From Oxalobacteraceae bacterium (GTDB lineage: Bacteria; Pseudomonadota; Gammaproteobacteria; Burkholderiales; Burkholderiaceae_D): a stretch of DNA of 45,663 nucleotides. Every line of letters starts with the position of its first letter. The stretch's first letter is position 1. The stretch lies in contig JAHFQV010000023.1 in NCBI GenBank assembly GCA_023259175.1, positions 1 through 45,663 of the forward strand. Direction: 5' to 3'. The notes beneath the pieces are model-generated. The model was not told the origin of the DNA, did not search any database, and worked only from the letters and a program-made list of their open reading frames with translations. A program made the translations under genes and the position numbers. Below are positions 1 to 6,785 of this stretch, one piece after another.

Positions 1-157
1 GGTTGACCTTAATTTGAATCCCTAGTTCGTTCCACATTCCCGCAAAGTGATCTTCAATTTGAGCGACGAAGGGCAAATCAGCGACTTCACGAATACATGC
101 AACCACTAAGTCTTCGCGTGGCGCTCGTTTCAAGTGACGATCTTTTCTTCGACTCAT
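1..157 (-). CDS. Unknown protein, N-terminal fragment cut by window edge
   Basis: An open frame on the minus strand begins with ATG at 157-155 (MSRRKDRHLKRAPREDLVV...) and runs off the left edge, giving 52 residues. The visible part is basic at the N-terminus and then amphipathic. I do not recognise the family. No clear Shine-Dalgarno sequence precedes the ATG. The frame stays open upstream to about 217 without another ATG, so the start is uncertain. It is co-oriented with the toxin-antitoxin pair behind it, 101 bases downstream of the antitoxin stop. It could be a real gene continuing to the left or a decayed remnant. Confidence 0.4.
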   Translation of the reverse strand, partial: MSRRKDRHLKRAPREDLVVACIREVADLPFVAQIEDHFAGMWNELGIQIKVN

Positions 158-258
158 CGATTTAACGTCTAAATTGAGGGGCTGCGCGTCTTTGCGCAGT
201 CGCTCTCGAATGCAAAGTTATGGCACTGTGATTGCATTGCTGATTCGCCGCACGAAAA

Positions 259-564
259 TTACGCATGAATAGCCTGTGCTACTAATCGAACACCTAACGC
301 TGTACACACTCGACTTATGGTATCAAAGCGTGGCTGGGCATTTGGTCGCAACGCCTTATATAGCGCTTCTCGCGTAATTCCCGATGCACTGGCAATTTCG
401 CTCATGCCTCGTGCACGCGCAATATCCCCCAAGGCTGCAGCCAGTAACGCAGGGTCATTCTCTTCGATGATTGCGGTCAAGTACGCAGCAACATCCTCTT
501 CAGTTTGTATATATTCCGCTGGATCAAATTCAGGTAGGTCAGCGATACGAATTTTCTTAGTCAT
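259..564 (-). CDS. Antitoxin of HigA/HI1420 type, helix-turn-helix
   Basis: This 101-residue protein matches the putative addiction-module antidote family typified by Haemophilus HI1420. The N-terminus (FDPAEYIQTEEDVAAYL) is the family's typical opening, and residues about 50-97 form a Cro/C1-type helix-turn-helix with the GMSEIASASGITREALYKAL core. It should bind and neutralise the toxin encoded just upstream and repress the shared promoter. The toxin stop and this ATG are separated by 2 bases. The Shine-Dalgarno sequence (GAGG) lies within the last codons of the toxin, so translation is probably coupled. Toxin-first order is normal for this family. The function rests on family resemblance. 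Confidence 0.85.
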   Translation of the reverse strand: MTKKIRIADLPEFDPAEYIQTEEDVAAYLTAIIEENDPALLAAALGDIARARGMSEIASASGITREALYKALRPNAQPRFDTISRVCTALGVRLVAQAIHA

Positions 565-566
565 AT

Positions 567-863
567 TTAATCCTCAAGCTCTGCCGCACGCTTTAGCGCT
601 TTTGCAATATCAGCCGACTGCGTGGATTTGTCACCACCACCAAGCATGACGATCAAAATAGCACCGCGCTGAACATAATACATGCGCCAACCAGGTCCGA
701 AATGCTCACGCATTTCAAAAACACCATCACCAACAGCTTTGATGTCACCCAAATTACCAAGCATCGCCTTACGCAATCGCGCATTGAGACGTTGTATAGT
801 CACACGATCTTTAATACCATCGAGCCAAATTGAAAATTCCGGTAGGAGTTTAATCGTATGCAT
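567..863 (-). CDS. Toxin of HigB/HI1419 type, RelE superfamily
   Basis: This 98-residue protein belongs to the phage Gp49-like/HI1419 addiction-module killer family, relatives of the RelE/HigB ribosome-dependent mRNA interferases. Visible marks are FSIWLDGIKD near the N-terminus, LGNLGDIKAVGDGVFEMREH with GPGWRMYYV in the middle, and the C-terminal GGGDKSTQSADIAKAL block, which is the most diagnostic part of the family. The expected role is growth inhibition by mRNA cleavage when the antitoxin is lost. It is first in a two-gene operon with the antitoxin. The start ATG at 863-861 fits the family length, but the predicted promoter places the transcription start on or next to it, so there is no room for a Shine-Dalgarno sequence. 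Confidence 0.87.
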   Translation of the reverse strand: MHTIKLLPEFSIWLDGIKDRVTIQRLNARLRKAMLGNLGDIKAVGDGVFEMREHFGPGWRMYYVQRGAILIVMLGGGDKSTQSADIAKALKRAAELED

Positions 864-868
864 ACCTA

Positions 869-898
869 CAATGTAATCGAACGATTACGCATTGTCAA
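869..898 (-). promoter_or_regulatory. Toxin-antitoxin promoter with palindromic operator
   Basis: Read on the minus strand, a perfect -35 TTGACA (898-893) is followed by a 17-base spacer and a -10 TACATT (875-870). A perfect inverted repeat, GTAATCG-AA-CGATTAC (873-888), fills most of the spacer and reaches the -10. This is where an autorepressing antitoxin would bind. A transcription start 6-7 bases after the -10 falls at about 863, the first base of the toxin ATG. The promoter elements are seen directly; repressor binding is inferred from known HigA-type autoregulation. Confidence 0.7.
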
Positions 899-1178
899 GA
901 TGATGGAGTAGCGCCTTTAAGTGCTAAACGTGATTTAATTTCACAAAATCAAAGATACCCGACCGCTTAAAAAAATGCAATTTGTTTCAACTTTCTCGAA
1001 ACCCGCATGAGGCTTGATTGAAATTGGATGTACTGTGCAAAAATTAGGTTTAACCAGACCGACAAAAAGTGCAGATCGAAGTAACTCAATACTCATCGTC
1101 TAAGCATCGAACAGAAAAAAAAGGGGTAGGTAACGCCATCCTTTCTCATCAGACTCAAACCATACAGCTCAAAACAGC
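899..1178. other. Non-coding DNA, no gene seen
   Basis: About 280 bases between the toxin promoter and the first repeat hold no credible reading frame on either strand and no convincing RNA gene. The stretch is AT-rich with several A-runs. It looks like degenerate accessory DNA. Confidence 0.5.
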
Positions 1179-1266
1179 TTACGCGTGGGCACGGTGAGAC
1201 TGTGCCCACCCTACGTTCGTCTTCGTATGATTGATTTCGGTGCTCAAGCTGAGTAGGGTGGGCACG
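1179..1266. repeat. 88-bp hairpin-rich repeat, copy 1
   Basis: First of two 88-base direct copies that differ at five positions. Inside are three copies of GTGGGCAC in alternating orientation. The first two pair as a hairpin (GTGGGCAC, 9-base loop, GTGCCCAC). The second and third extend to a perfect 13-base inverted repeat (GTGCCCACCCTAC with GTAGGGTGGGCAC). Just after the copy, GTGCTCAC can pair with the last GTGGGCAC around a T-rich loop. The pattern resembles REP-type short palindromic elements found between genes in many proteobacteria. Confidence 0.8.
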
Positions 1267-1334
1267 GTTTTTGTGCTCACGCGGTGCTTATGGAATTTCT
1301 TACCCGTAAAATACCTTCTTGCGTCATTGGGCGT

Positions 1335-1422
1335 TTACGCGTGGGCACGGTGAGGCTGTGCCCACCCTAGCTTCGTCTTCGTATGATTGGTTTCGGTGCT
1401 CAAGCTGAGTCGGGTGGGCACG
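1335..1422. repeat. 88-bp hairpin-rich repeat, copy 2
   Basis: Second copy of the 88-base repeat, starting 156 bases after the start of copy 1. The inner hairpin GTGGGCAC/GTGCCCAC is intact, but the 13-base arm carries mismatches (CCCTAG against GTCGGG). It ends 15 bases before the stop codon of mutY on the opposite strand, so it lies in the mutY 3' flank and may stabilise or end that transcript. Confidence 0.8.
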
Positions 1423-1437
1423 TCTTTTGAGCGAACG

Positions 1438-2595
1438 CTAGGGCGACTCTTCTCCCGAAGCAGAAAACCCCAATAGCAAAGACTTTATCGGCGCAGGTAA
1501 GGCCGCATCTGCCACCTGACTGAGTGGCAGCCAGGTGGATGTGGATTGTCCTATCGTTGGGTGTCGGGTACTTAGGTCAATGTGAAGTGCTTGAATATGA
1601 AGTGTGAAATGGGTGAAGCTGTGTTTGGTCGGGGGCAATGTGCGCAGCTGCGCGATTTCGCCCCAGTTTTGCGCTTGCAGGTTTATTTCAGGCGCGTCGT
1701 GCCAATTCCCATCGGGCAAATACGGTTCCTCTCGCATACCGTTGACTTCGGGTAGCGAAAGCAAACCACCCCAGATTCCATGCGCGGGGCGCTGTTCTAA
1801 CAACACCTCGCCTGCATGCGTCATCAAAAGCATGAGCGCATATTTTTGATTGATTTTCATCTTAGGCTTGGGCGTGGGCAAAAGCGTTGTACGTTCGGTT
1901 TGAAAAGCATTACAGCGTTGCCGCAAAGGGCATTGCAGGCAATTGGGACGACTACGGGTGCACAGCGTCGCGCCCAAATCCATCAATCCTTGGGTATAGG
2001 CTTCTATGCCCTGTTCGGGGATTAAGGCCGAGGCGCGCAACCATAAATCGTCTTCGATCACTTTGCTACCAGGATAGCCTTCCACCCCAAATACGCGCGC
2101 AAAAACCCGTTTGACATTGCCATCTAAAATTGCCGCCCGCGTTCCATATGAAAACGCAGCAATCGCGGCGGCGGTCGAGCGGCCTATCCCAGGCAGTGCT
2201 TGAAGTAATTCCGGATCGCTGGGAAAAACACCTTTGTATTGCAAAACGATTTGTTTGGCGCATTGATGCAAATTGCGGGCGCGGGTGTAATAACCCAATC
2301 CGCTCCATAAGGCCATGACCTCTTCGGAACTTGCGCTTGCCAAATCAATTAGCTGGGGAAATTTTTGCAGAAAGCGCTGATAGTAAGGAATGACCGCCGC
2401 AACCTGAGTCTGTTGCAGCATAATTTCTGATAACCATACACGATAGGCATCACGACTTTGTTGCCACGGTAAGCTATGTCGACCAAATTGCGCCTGCCAC
2501 GCGATCACATCGCGAGAAAAGCTTGGGTCTCTATACGATGCCTGTTTCTTCGCATTTTCTTCGCTCAATGAAGCGGCAGGAAGGACACGCTTCAT
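1438..2595 (-). CDS. mutY: A/G-specific adenine DNA glycosylase MutY
   Basis: MutY removes adenine mispaired with 8-oxoguanine. The 385-residue product is of family length. Residues about 28-205 form the HhH-GPD glycosylase domain, with catalytic Glu57 in SEIMLQQTQV, the hairpin LPGIGRSTAAAIAAF, and the essential Asp158 in ILDGNVKRV. Four cysteines, C212, C219, C222 and C228 (C-X6-C-X2-C-X5-C), match the 4Fe-4S cluster loop. The C-terminal third is the NUDIX-like domain that reads 8-oxoguanine. ATG at 2595 is preceded by AAGG at good spacing. It is the last of four co-oriented genes that begin with mutM, so both enzymes of the 8-oxoguanine (GO) repair system probably share a transcript; the gap to the preceding gene is 23 bases. 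Confidence 0.96.
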   Translation of the reverse strand: MKRVLPAASLSEENAKKQASYRDPSFSRDVIAWQAQFGRHSLPWQQSRDAYRVWLSEIMLQQTQVAAVIPYYQRFLQKFPQLIDLASASSEEVMALWSGLGYYTRARNLHQCAKQIVLQYKGVFPSDPELLQALPGIGRSTAAAIAAFSYGTRAAILDGNVKRVFARVFGVEGYPGSKVIEDDLWLRASALIPEQGIEAYTQGLMDLGATLCTRSRPNCLQCPLRQRCNAFQTERTTLLPTPKPKMKINQKYALMLLMTHAGEVLLEQRPAHGIWGGLLSLPEVNGMREEPYLPDGNWHDAPEINLQAQNWGEIAQLRTLPPTKHSFTHFTLHIQALHIDLSTRHPTIGQSTSTWLPLSQVADAALPAPIKSLLLGFSASGEESP

Positions 2596-2618
2596 CTATA
2601 CCTTAACCCAGGACATGT

Positions 2619-3752
2619 TCATTTCAACTTACGTAAATCAGGACCAAGGTAACGCAGTAATAAACCCTTAGGTCCAACCGCCCAAGCGATTTTGGTGTCG
2701 GCAAACGCCACGCTATTAACTGGAATTTCACTCATCACCTGCCAAGTTTTGCCTTGATCTCGGGTTAGCCCCAAACCTGCAAGACCACCCGCCACATACA
2801 TTTTGCCTTGTCCAGGAATATTGACCACCACTGAGAGAAAGCCCTTAGGCAAAGCAGCGGCGCTCGTCCAAGTTTTGCCACCATCGTCAGTACGCACCGC
2901 GTTTAAGCCTTCACCTTTGGCTTGCTGATAATCGCCCCCCACTGCCAGACCATGTTTCGCGTCCGCAAAAGCGATTGAAAACAAGCCCTTAGGCGGCGCG
3001 CCCGCGGTCACTGGCGTTACCGAGGAAGCCCATGTTTGTCCACGGTCATTGGAATAAAAAGCCCGACTATGTTCGGCACTACCACTGACAAAGCGGATCA
3101 CTTTTTTTCCTTGCACGATGAGGCAAGTGCCACTCGCCGCGAATGCACCTTCATTGGCCTGCGCCTCCAAACCACTTTTTCCATCGGACGAGGGTTTTAG
3201 CTTTGCTGCGGCCCAAGATTTTCCACCGTCTTCGGTCAACATGATCTTAAATTGTCCGTCAACAGGGTCGCCCAATACAGCACCATGACGAGCATCCCAA
3301 AAATCAATCGCATCCCAAAAACCGGTTTCATCCGAGTTGACACTAAGACGTTCCCAATGCACGCCACCATCCGTCGTTTTATACAGTGTCGACGCTTTGC
3401 CGGGGCCGGCGCTCATGGCGATTGCGCTCATCGCATCAAACCCCTGTATATCGCGAAAATCCAGCGTCGCTGCCTGTGGGTCAGATGCTGCGACGGAGAC
3501 ATCTTGCCAGTGCTCGCCGTCGATAGTGCGTATCACGGTTCCCTTCATACCACTGGCCCACGCCACTTTTTGATTTATGACAGACAGGCCACGCATTTCC
3601 ACGCTCACTGGGCTGTCGACGCGTTGCCATAGGTCTTGGGCATTACTGATGGAAGAATAAAGCCCGCAAAAAGCGAGCGTGGAATTGAAAGCGAGGTGTT
3701 TTAAAATTTTCAATTTGAGATTTTTCTTTGTGATGAAATCAAATTTTGACAC
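2619..3752 (-). CDS. Ycf48-like exported BNR/beta-propeller protein
   Basis: The 377-residue product starts with a basic region and a hydrophobic stretch ending SISNA-QD, a likely Sec signal peptide cleaved near residue 38, so it should act in the periplasm. The rest repeats units with the Asp-box/BNR pattern (TIDGEHWQDV, TTDGGVHWERL, TEDGGKSW, SNDRGQTWASS, TDDGGKTWTSA, TRDQGKTWQVM), as in Ycf48/HCF136 propellers and related proteins. Ycf48 assists photosystem II assembly in phototrophs; in a heterotroph the role is unknown, and the frequent 'oxidoreductase' label has no support here. The start is GTG at 3752, 6 bases after the GTPase gene stop, with a weak ribosome site; translation may be coupled. 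No enzymatic residues can be named. Confidence 0.75.
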   Translation of the reverse strand: MSKFDFITKKNLKLKILKHLAFNSTLAFCGLYSSISNAQDLWQRVDSPVSVEMRGLSVINQKVAWASGMKGTVIRTIDGEHWQDVSVAASDPQAATLDFRDIQGFDAMSAIAMSAGPGKASTLYKTTDGGVHWERLSVNSDETGFWDAIDFWDARHGAVLGDPVDGQFKIMLTEDGGKSWAAAKLKPSSDGKSGLEAQANEGAFAASGTCLIVQGKKVIRFVSGSAEHSRAFYSNDRGQTWASSVTPVTAGAPPKGLFSIAFADAKHGLAVGGDYQQAKGEGLNAVRTDDGGKTWTSAAALPKGFLSVVVNIPGQGKMYVAGGLAGLGLTRDQGKTWQVMSEIPVNSVAFADTKIAWAVGPKGLLLRYLGPDLRKLK

Positions 3753-3758
3753 TTACAA

Positions 3759-5672
3759 TTATTCGCGCGCCAATGCCGTTTGTATTTGATTGCGCAAATC
3801 CTCGAGCATTTTCTTTTGTCGTTCAACGTCGAGATAGAGGATTTCGAAACTTGAAATTTTTTCTTCCAAACTATCGGTGGCGACATGTATCCGCTGTATC
3901 GACTGCATGCGATTTTTGAGCTGATTTTTGTGTTCGCGGATTTGTGCTTCTATGGGTGCCATGACGACTTTTTGCCAAGCTTCGACATCGCGATTGGCCT
4001 GCGAAAAGCTCTGCCGCACCCGTGCTGATATTGAATCAAAAAACTTTTGAATTAATACTTTTTTCTCGGTCGTCATCAAAGTCAAGGTGCCGAACTGTCG
4101 CTGAAATACAGATTCAATCGCGATCACTTCTTGCATGTACTTGTCGAGCGAAAACGGCATCGGTGAGGAAAGTGCCAAGCCATGTTCGGTGGAAAATTTT
4201 CTGTACATGATGGACATCATTTCAGAAATTTCAGTGATCTTGCGATTAGAAGCGCCCAGATTAAGTTTGATTTGCGAAAAAAATTCGCGTATTGCTTCTT
4301 TCAAACCCATAGAAAATTTACTGTTTTCCATATCCTCACGCGCCGTATTGATTTCCTCCTTAAGAATATCCATACCCAAAGTCGTATAGACCTCGGTCGA
4401 AAGACGCGTAAAGACTGAGCGGGTCCCCTGCATTTTCATCAAACTTGCATCGAATTCTTGCTTCTCCATCGTAACGCGTTTCATCATATGTTCAACCACA
4501 TTATGATTTTTTCCGCGCAAACTTTTGAGTTCGTGTAACTGCTCGCTGACACCACGTCCGCGTGCCAAAATTATCGCCAATTGACCATCACTAATTTCTT
4601 GCAAATCAGAGGCCAACTGAGCGCGAATAATATTTTTCTTAGAGGGGATCAATTCGTTAGAAAGCGCATATTCTAATTTTGGCAAACGACTCTTGGCCAA
4701 CAGCGGCGCATCTTTATTAATTTTAGCGACCAAGCCCTTTTGCGCTGAAATCGGAAACACCTGTTTCTCTTCCAAACTTAAAGTGTGCGCGACCGAAGTA
4801 ATTTGATGTTGAATTTGCGATTCAACTTCTTCAAGCGAACGCAGCTCGTCCCACATACTATCAATTTTATTGAGCACAACCATGCGACCAGGTCCACTAC
4901 CGATATGATTGCGCCAAACATCCACATCGCTCTTAGTCACACCGGTATCAGCCGCCAAAATAAACAAAACCGCATGCGCATTCGGTATCAGATTCAAGGT
5001 CAACTCAGGCTCAGTACCAATGGCGTTGAGTCCTGGCGTATCGACGATAATCAATCCTTGTTTGAGTAAGGGATGCGGGAAATTCACAATCGCGTGGCGC
5101 CATTGGGAAATTTCAACCAAGCCTTCCTCATCAACTTCAAGCGCCGCATCAGGATCACTTTCATCAAACAATCCATATGATTTAGCGACTTCCTTGCTCA
5201 CTTTTTTAGTCAAGCTTACCTGCTTAAACGCCTCTAGCATGCCATCACCTGAATGCGGATCTAATGGCAATACTGTCCAGATGTGGTGCTGGCCTTTATA
5301 TTCAACCGTACTTAAAGCTTCGGCGCGGGTTTCAATCGGGAGTAGTCGTATGCAAGGAGGGATGGTTTCGTCGTAAAGTAATTCGGTCGGACACATGGTC
5401 GTGCGTCCTGCAGAAGAAGGCAGAATTCTTTGCCCATAATCGGCAAAGAAAATGGCATTGATCAATTCTGATTTGCCGCGGGAAAATTCAGCCACGAAGG
5501 CAATCGTCAATTTATCGTCAACCAAGCGTTCTTTTAAGCGCAAAATGCGTTGGTCTAAATTGGCATCTGCAAAATCGGTTCCAGCGATCCACGCACGATA
5601 GCGTTCGATGGCGCGCGTTACATCGCTGCGCCAGGTACTGTATTCCTGGAAATTTTGCACCAAATTACTCAT
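3759..5672 (-). CDS. Dynamin-family GTPase
   Basis: A 637-residue protein with a dynamin-type G domain in the N-terminal half. G1 is AEFSRGKS (61-68), threonines 91-92 in GRTTMCPTE are G2, DTPGLN (211-216) is G3, and NKID (268-271) is G4. The C-terminal half is helical, with a charged coiled-coil-like end, as in bacterial dynamin-like proteins that act on membranes. No clear transmembrane segment is visible, so membrane contact is inferred from the family. The first glycine of the P-loop consensus GxxxxGKS is alanine here, and the residue after GKS is Glu instead of the usual Thr. ATG at 5672 has a strong GGGGAA site. It lies 68 bases after mutM and 6 before the Ycf48-like gene. Confidence 0.82.
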   Translation of the reverse strand: MSNLVQNFQEYSTWRSDVTRAIERYRAWIAGTDFADANLDQRILRLKERLVDDKLTIAFVAEFSRGKSELINAIFFADYGQRILPSSAGRTTMCPTELLYDETIPPCIRLLPIETRAEALSTVEYKGQHHIWTVLPLDPHSGDGMLEAFKQVSLTKKVSKEVAKSYGLFDESDPDAALEVDEEGLVEISQWRHAIVNFPHPLLKQGLIIVDTPGLNAIGTEPELTLNLIPNAHAVLFILAADTGVTKSDVDVWRNHIGSGPGRMVVLNKIDSMWDELRSLEEVESQIQHQITSVAHTLSLEEKQVFPISAQKGLVAKINKDAPLLAKSRLPKLEYALSNELIPSKKNIIRAQLASDLQEISDGQLAIILARGRGVSEQLHELKSLRGKNHNVVEHMMKRVTMEKQEFDASLMKMQGTRSVFTRLSTEVYTTLGMDILKEEINTAREDMENSKFSMGLKEAIREFFSQIKLNLGASNRKITEISEMMSIMYRKFSTEHGLALSSPMPFSLDKYMQEVIAIESVFQRQFGTLTLMTTEKKVLIQKFFDSISARVRQSFSQANRDVEAWQKVVMAPIEAQIREHKNQLKNRMQSIQRIHVATDSLEEKISSFEILYLDVERQKKMLEDLRNQIQTALARE

Positions 5673-5740
5673 AGCTTCCCCATTGGTTTTTTACGACTAC
5701 TTCAATTTTCATGCCGCCCACGCTCTGCCTACATTCTGTC

Positions 5741-6574
5741 CTATTTTTGACAATTCACACAATAAAAGCTCGCCCTTTGCCCCTGTTTAATGTGTCTTAT
5801 TGTGCCTTGACAAACATAACAAGCCTGCCCTGCTCTATCATAAACAAAATACGACTGCTGAAAATAACCTGCTTTACCATCGGCACCCAGAAAATCTTTC
5901 AGGGTGCTGCCGCCACGTTTGATCGCTTCTGCCAAAATACTTTGAATGGCGCGTGCCAAAGCGCGATAACGTTCCAATCCTATCCGATTCGCGCCAGTCT
6001 TAGGATTAATCTTGGCTTGAAATAGACACTCAGAGGCGTAAATATTGCCTACTCCAACCACAATTTCTCCAGCTAAGAGTATTTGCTTAATCGACGTACT
6101 ACGTTGCCGTGTTTTCTCATAAATCAGTTTAGCTAAGTGTTCAGCGCTGTATCCTTCCCGCAGTGGTTCCACACCCAAGTTGCGTAACATCGGGTGGTTT
6201 TCAATCTCACCGTCGTCCGCCGGGTGCCACAAGACTGCGCCAAATCGGCGCGGGTCGGTCAATCTTAAAACGCAATGGGTAAAAACAAAATCGACATGGT
6301 CGTGCTTTTGCGCAGCTAGGTTTTTTCCAAGTATTTGCAAATGCCCCGACATCCCGAGATGAATCAAGATACTGCCTTTTTCAAATTGCAGTATTAAATA
6401 TTTGCCGCGCCTAGCCGTACTCAGCAAAACCTGTCGCCGTAGGTCAAGGGACAAGTGCCTAGGCATGGGCCAACGCAAATCGGCTCGGCGAAAAATAATA
6501 TTCTCCAGAATTTGCGCTTCCACATGCGGCGCGATTCCTAAACGAGTGACTTCAACTTCAGGTAATTCAGGCAT
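5741..6574 (-). CDS. mutM: Formamidopyrimidine-DNA glycosylase MutM (Fpg)
   Basis: Fpg excises 8-oxoguanine and ring-opened purines and nicks the strand by beta,delta-elimination. The 277-residue product has the invariant MPELPEVE start, with catalytic Pro2 and Glu3, the conserved lysine in RRGKYLI (K58), the helix-two-turn-helix region around VGVGNIYASE, and a C-terminal zinc finger C252, C255, C272, C275. All key residues are present. The ATG must be the start because Pro2 is the nucleophile, although the ribosome site is weak. It heads the co-oriented group mutM, dynamin-like, Ycf48-like, mutY, and is divergent from the TPR-lolB-ispE group across 211 bases that must hold both promoters. 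Confidence 0.97.
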   Translation of the reverse strand: MPELPEVEVTRLGIAPHVEAQILENIIFRRADLRWPMPRHLSLDLRRQVLLSTARRGKYLILQFEKGSILIHLGMSGHLQILGKNLAAQKHDHVDFVFTHCVLRLTDPRRFGAVLWHPADDGEIENHPMLRNLGVEPLREGYSAEHLAKLIYEKTRQRSTSIKQILLAGEIVVGVGNIYASECLFQAKINPKTGANRIGLERYRALARAIQSILAEAIKRGGSTLKDFLGADGKAGYFQQSYFVYDRAGQACYVCQGTIRHIKQGQRASFYCVNCQK

Positions 6575-6785
6575 AAATTCAAAGCATTAACAAAATTGGA
6601 GGTAGCACAACAAAATTAAATGGGAAAGCAATTGAGGGATTATGATTGATAACAACACGTTTGTGGCTCATTTCAGCGTAAAATGCCCGCCTGTACGCCA
6701 ATGCATCCGTTGTAAGTGAGAAATTTAAGCGTTTGAGTTCTGCAGGACTTATGTTTAAATACCGCGTAGACCAATTCAAACTCAG

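Noticed and set aside
2619-3752. Sialidase or photosystem II assembly factor label for the BNR-repeat protein
   Set aside because: No sialidase active-site arginine triad pattern can be shown and there is no photosynthesis context; only the propeller fold is supported.
6579-6779. 66-codon minus-strand frame between mutM and the TPR gene
   Set aside because: It lies in the shared divergent promoter region, with no ribosome site and no family resemblance.
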